DNA of 58,503 nucleotides, taken from Colwellia psychrerythraea. GTDB lineage: Bacteria; Pseudomonadota; Gammaproteobacteria; Enterobacterales; Alteromonadaceae. The stretch spans positions 1 to 58,503 of the forward strand of contig MAAF01000008.1 of assembly GCA_002163005.1 (NCBI GenBank), in the 5' to 3' direction. A program made the position numbers and the translations under genes. This document shows, piece by piece, positions 56,081 through 58,503 of the stretch. Within the stretch, counting starts at the first letter, position 1; every line of letters starts with the position of its first letter. Below the pieces are notes generated by a model, which was not told the origin of the DNA, did no database searches, and worked only from the letters and a program-made list of their open reading frames with translations.

Positions 56081-56096
56081 TGGCACACATTCTGCT
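56081..56096 (+). promoter_or_regulatory. possible sigma-54 promoter
   Basis: CTGGCACACATTCTGCT has GG and GC separated by exactly 10 bases, as in the -24/-12 consensus TGGCACGnnnnTTGCW, with two mismatches. It lies 77 bases before the DUF2726 start. No activator site was identified. Confidence 0.4.
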
Positions 56097-56172
56097 TAAT
56101 TCAAGACAAGTAGTACGTTTATTCTCTGGAATAGGGAAAAGCGTCAAGAATTTGGTATAGCAGGAGAAGTAT

Positions 56173-56847
56173 ATGGAACTGATATTATTTACCTTAATTA
56201 CCTTAGTGGTAATTGTTGCGGTGTTAGCAAGTCGTTTAAATGACAATAGCTTCCCTTTTCCTTTTGATAGTAAAAAGGCAATTTTTACCCCGGCAGAAAA
56301 AAACTTTCAAAACCTTGTTGAACAAGCATTAGGTGCAAAATACCGAGTGTTAAATCGCGTCAGGCTAAGTGATGTAGTAACTATACGCAATGGTGTCTCC
56401 AGTAGAGCGAGCCAAACGGCAGCAAAAAGCGCTGAAACAAAGTATTTAGATTTTGTTATTTGCGACCGGAGCAGTATGAAATTACTTGGCGCTATTGATT
56501 TAGTCGATACACAGGGCCGAGGTTATAAAATTAAAAAAGATTGGTTTGTTAGTGGTAGCTTAGAAGCTGCTTCAATCCCGCATCTTCGTATTAAGGTAAA
56601 AGCCAATTATACCCTAGAAGAAATCAGGTCTTGTATTCATACCCGTCTACTGGGTAAATCGGCAGCTAACTTTGCTCCAGAGCCAAAAGTAAAAGGTCGT
56701 ATCATCCCTGCACCTATGGTGAGAGCTAGAAATAAATCAGTTGGTGCCTTAACAGCTGCAGCGGCTAGAGCACAAATTGAGCAACAAACACCAATAATGC
56801 CAGCAGGACAGTTAGGCGGTATGCCAGCCTCTTCCTTATCACATTAA
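56173..56847 (+). CDS. DUF2726 membrane-anchored protein
   Basis: One N-terminal membrane helix (ELILFTLITLVVIVAVLAS, residues 2-20) precedes a DUF2726 domain (about 40-165: FTPAEKNFQNLVEQAL, YRVLNRVRLSDVV, YLDFVICDRSSMKLLGAIDL, IPHLRIKVKANYTLEEIRS). The fold is thought to be of the restriction-endonuclease type (the D-x-n-h-D/E-like region is LDFVICD...GAIDL), but activity is unproven. The tail is Ala/Gln/Pro-rich. Length 224. The start has GGAGAAG upstream. A terminator and then the tRNA cluster follow. Confidence 0.83.
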   Translation: MELILFTLITLVVIVAVLASRLNDNSFPFPFDSKKAIFTPAEKNFQNLVEQALGAKYRVLNRVRLSDVVTIRNGVSSRASQTAAKSAETKYLDFVICDRSSMKLLGAIDLVDTQGRGYKIKKDWFVSGSLEAASIPHLRIKVKANYTLEEIRSCIHTRLLGKSAANFAPEPKVKGRIIPAPMVRARNKSVGALTAAAARAQIEQQTPIMPAGQLGGMPASSLSH

Positions 56848-56940
56848 AATATTGCACTGTAGTTAAGGAATAATGCGACTATATATAGCAAAGAATATAG
56901 CCTTGAAATAACTACATAGTGAAATAACAAAACCAAATAT

Positions 56941-56975
56941 AAAAATCCGACATTAAATAATGTCGGATTTTTTGC
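56941..56975. terminator. intrinsic terminator after the DUF2726 gene
   Basis: AAAAATCCGACATTA and TAATGTCGGATTTTT (56958-56972) pair perfectly and are followed by more T. Confidence 0.93.
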
Positions 56976-57086
56976 TTTAATCGCCAGTAGCAAGCCGTCA
57001 AGGAGTAAAAATAACCATCCCTTGAATAAAAAACCATCAAACAAACAATAAAGATGAAAAAAGTGCAAATTATTTGAATTTAGCTA

Positions 57087-57115
57087 TTGCAAGGGGCAAA
57101 ACATTACACTAGAAT
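57087..57115 (+). promoter_or_regulatory. promoter of the tRNA-tuf operon
   Basis: TTGCAA (57087-57092), a 17-base spacer and TAGAAT (57110-57115), followed by a GC-containing discriminator (TCGCACC). The start site would be near 57122, 13 bases before the first tRNA. Strong and possibly growth-rate regulated, as stable RNA promoters are. Confidence 0.8.
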
Positions 57116-57134
57116 TCGCACCACTTAATGTAGT

Positions 57135-57210
<76 letters not shown>

Positions 57211-57271
57211 TTAATACTTATTAAAGCAATGCTTATATAAGGTACCTTGATAAAAGGTATAGGCTTAAAGT

Positions 57272-57356
57272 GGAGGGGTTCCCGAGTGGCCAAAGGGATC
57301 AGACTGTAAATCTGACGGCTCAGCCTTCGGTGGTTCGAATCCACCTCCCTCCACCA
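57272..57356 (+). tRNA. tRNA-Tyr (anticodon GTA)
   Basis: 85 bases with encoded CCA and the long variable arm of a class II tRNA. Acceptor GGAGGGG / TCCCTCC, anticodon stem TCAGA / TCTGA with loop CTGTAAA. Confidence 0.97.
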
Positions 57357-57422
57357 TATTTCGATTTATACTTATTGAAAAATAAGTTAAATCAAAAAAC
57401 AGAGATAATCTGATAGAACAAA

Positions 57423-57497
<75 letters not shown>

Positions 57498-57513
57498 ATC
57501 TTTGTATATGAAT

Positions 57514-57589
57514 GCTGATATGGCTCAGTTGGTAGAGCGCACCCTTGGTAAGGGTGAGGTCGGCAGTTCGAATCTGCCTATCAGCACCA
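57514..57589 (+). tRNA. tRNA-Thr (anticodon GGT)
   Basis: 76 bases with encoded CCA. Acceptor GCTGATA / TATCAGC, anticodon stem CACCC / GGGTG with loop TTGGTAA. Its last 19 bases plus four flanking bases are repeated directly downstream. Confidence 0.97.
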
Positions 57590-57616
57590 TTCCAATCTGC
57601 CTATCAGCACCATTCC
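57571..57616 (+). repeat. exact 23-bp tandem duplication of the tRNA-Thr 3' end
   Basis: The stretch 57571-57593, starting AATCTGCCTATCAGCACCAT and ending TCC, is repeated exactly at 57594-57616. The second copy is a free tRNA 3' half-acceptor with CCA in the spacer before tuf. Confidence 0.97.
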
Positions 57617-57694
57617 TAGATTAATCTATCCTTATCTCACATTAAATCGCAAACTTAAACAGTAAATTATTACTATACCCAGAGGTATTTTAAA

Positions 57695-58503
57695 ATGGCT
57701 AAAGAAAAATTTGAACGTAATAAACCACATGTAAACGTTGGTACTATTGGACACGTTGATCACGGTAAAACAACTTTAACAGCCGCTATCTCTGCGGTAT
57801 TAACTAAAGTTCACGGTGGTGAAGTTAAAGATTTCGCACAAATCGATAACGCTCCTGAAGAGCGTGAACGTGGTATTACTATCAATACTTCTCACATTGA
57901 GTACGATACAGCTGCACGTCACTACGCGCACGTAGATTGTCCTGGTCATGCCGATTACATCAAAAACATGATTACCGGTGCTGCTCAAATGGATGGCGCT
58001 ATCTTAGTTGTTGCTGCAACGGATGGTCCAATGCCACAAACACGTGAGCACATCTTATTGTCTCGCCAAGTTGGTGTTCCTTTCATCATTGTATTCATGA
58101 ACAAATGTGACATGGTTGATGACGAAGAATTATTAGAATTAGTAGAAATGGAAGTTCGTGAACTGCTTTCAGAATACGAATTCCCAGGTGATGATTTACC
58201 AATCATTCAAGGTTCAGCATTGGGCGCACTTAACGGTGAAGCACAATGGGAAGAGAAAGTAGTTGAATTGGCAGATGCTTTAGATTCATACATTCCAGAG
58301 CCAGAGCGTGCTATCGACGGTGCATTCATTATGCCTATCGAAGACGTTTTCTCAATCTCAGGCCGTGGTACAGTTGTAACAGGTCGTGTTGAGCGCGGTA
58401 TCATCAAAGTTGGTGAAGAAGTAGAAGTTGTTGGTATCCGTGATACACAAAAATCAACTTGTACTGGTGTTGAAATGTTCCGTAAGCTTCTTGACGAAGG
58501 TCG
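57695..58503 (+). CDS. tuf: elongation factor Tu (5' part, runs off the window)
   Basis: EF-Tu brings aminoacyl-tRNA to the ribosome as a GTP complex. The 269 visible codons begin [20 protein letters not shown] and include the P-loop GHVDHGKTT, switch [19 protein letters not shown] and [20 protein letters not shown], then the start of domain 2. The open frame continues past 58503. The start has AGAGG upstream. As in E. coli tufB it lies behind the Thr-Tyr-Gly-Thr tRNA cluster and is probably co-transcribed with it; a second tuf copy in the str operon is expected elsewhere. Confidence 0.98.
   Translation, partial: MAKEKFERNKPHVNVGTIGHVDHGKTTLTAAISAVLTKVHGGEVKDFAQIDNAPEERERGITINTSHIEYDTAARHYAHVDCPGHADYIKNMITGAAQMDGAILVVAATDGPMPQTREHILLSRQVGVPFIIVFMNKCDMVDDEELLELVEMEVRELLSEYEFPGDDLPIIQGSALGALNGEAQWEEKVVELADALDSYIPEPERAIDGAFIMPIEDVFSISGRGTVVTGRVERGIIKVGEEVEVVGIRDTQKSTCTGVEMFRKLLDEG

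Noticed and set aside
57571..57616. attL/attR of an integrated element at tRNA-Thr
   Set aside because: The two copies abut with no DNA between them and there is no integrase in the window, so no element is present now.

Overview
The window looks like chromosome of an AT-rich marine gammaproteobacterium of the order Alteromonadales, most likely Colwellia or a close relative. This rests on gene content and order (nadC | ampDE-pdhR-aceEF-lpd-acnB, proBA, yihI-DUF2489-hemN, a Thr-Tyr-Gly-Thr tRNA cluster ahead of tuf), low GC codon choice and small dispersed repeats. No database was searched; the genus is an inference. Almost everything is core chromosome. I see no prophage, integrase, IS transposase, CRISPR array or defence island.

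Layout. 1-2.5 kb: proline synthesis operon proB-proA (leftward). 2.8-6.6 kb: envelope and lipid genes (YihG-like acyltransferase, YbdG-type mechanosensitive channel, Mpo1/DUF962 protein, tesB). 6.7-10.6 kb: yihI, a DUF2489 gene, anaerobic haem gene hemN, the ribosome hibernation gene rmf (57 codons) and a DUF3820 gene. 10.7-18.9 kb: a DUF3083 gene, a RegB/RegA-type redox two-component system divergent from msrA, a DUF6351 hydrolase-like protein, YkvA and DUF3667 membrane proteins.

19-29.4 kb is the central metabolic block. An aspartic protease and nadC point left; ampD-ampE, then pdhR-aceE-aceF-lpd point right. The pdh promoter region carries two PdhR operators. Between pdhR and aceE lies a diverged remnant of a second pdhR 3' end followed by a REPIN-like hairpin. 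29.5-36.7 kb: a TonB-domain gene cut short by a repeat, a small lipoprotein, and two divergently oriented aconitase B genes from visibly different subfamilies, one an ordinary AcnB and the other longer and Bacteroidetes-like.

37-54.9 kb: trhO (tRNA U34 hydroxylation), a lipoprotein sulfatase fused to a YHYH domain, an S9 peptidase, a RIO-type kinase, a K+ channel-gltS operon, topB, a TonB-dependent receptor remnant, a DMT exporter, a large ketoacyl synthase divergent from a GlxA-type AraC regulator, and a PAS-GGDEF diguanylate cyclase. 55-58.5 kb: dimeric dUTPase, a 201-bp MITE-like repeat, a DUF2726 protein with a possible sigma-54 promoter, four tRNA genes and the first two thirds of tuf.

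The most interesting structure is the scar tissue: a MITE-like family in four places (two of them at broken TonB-system genes), partial 3'-end duplications beside pdhR, proA and tRNA-Thr, and the paired aconitases. I found no convincing wholly new multi-gene system.
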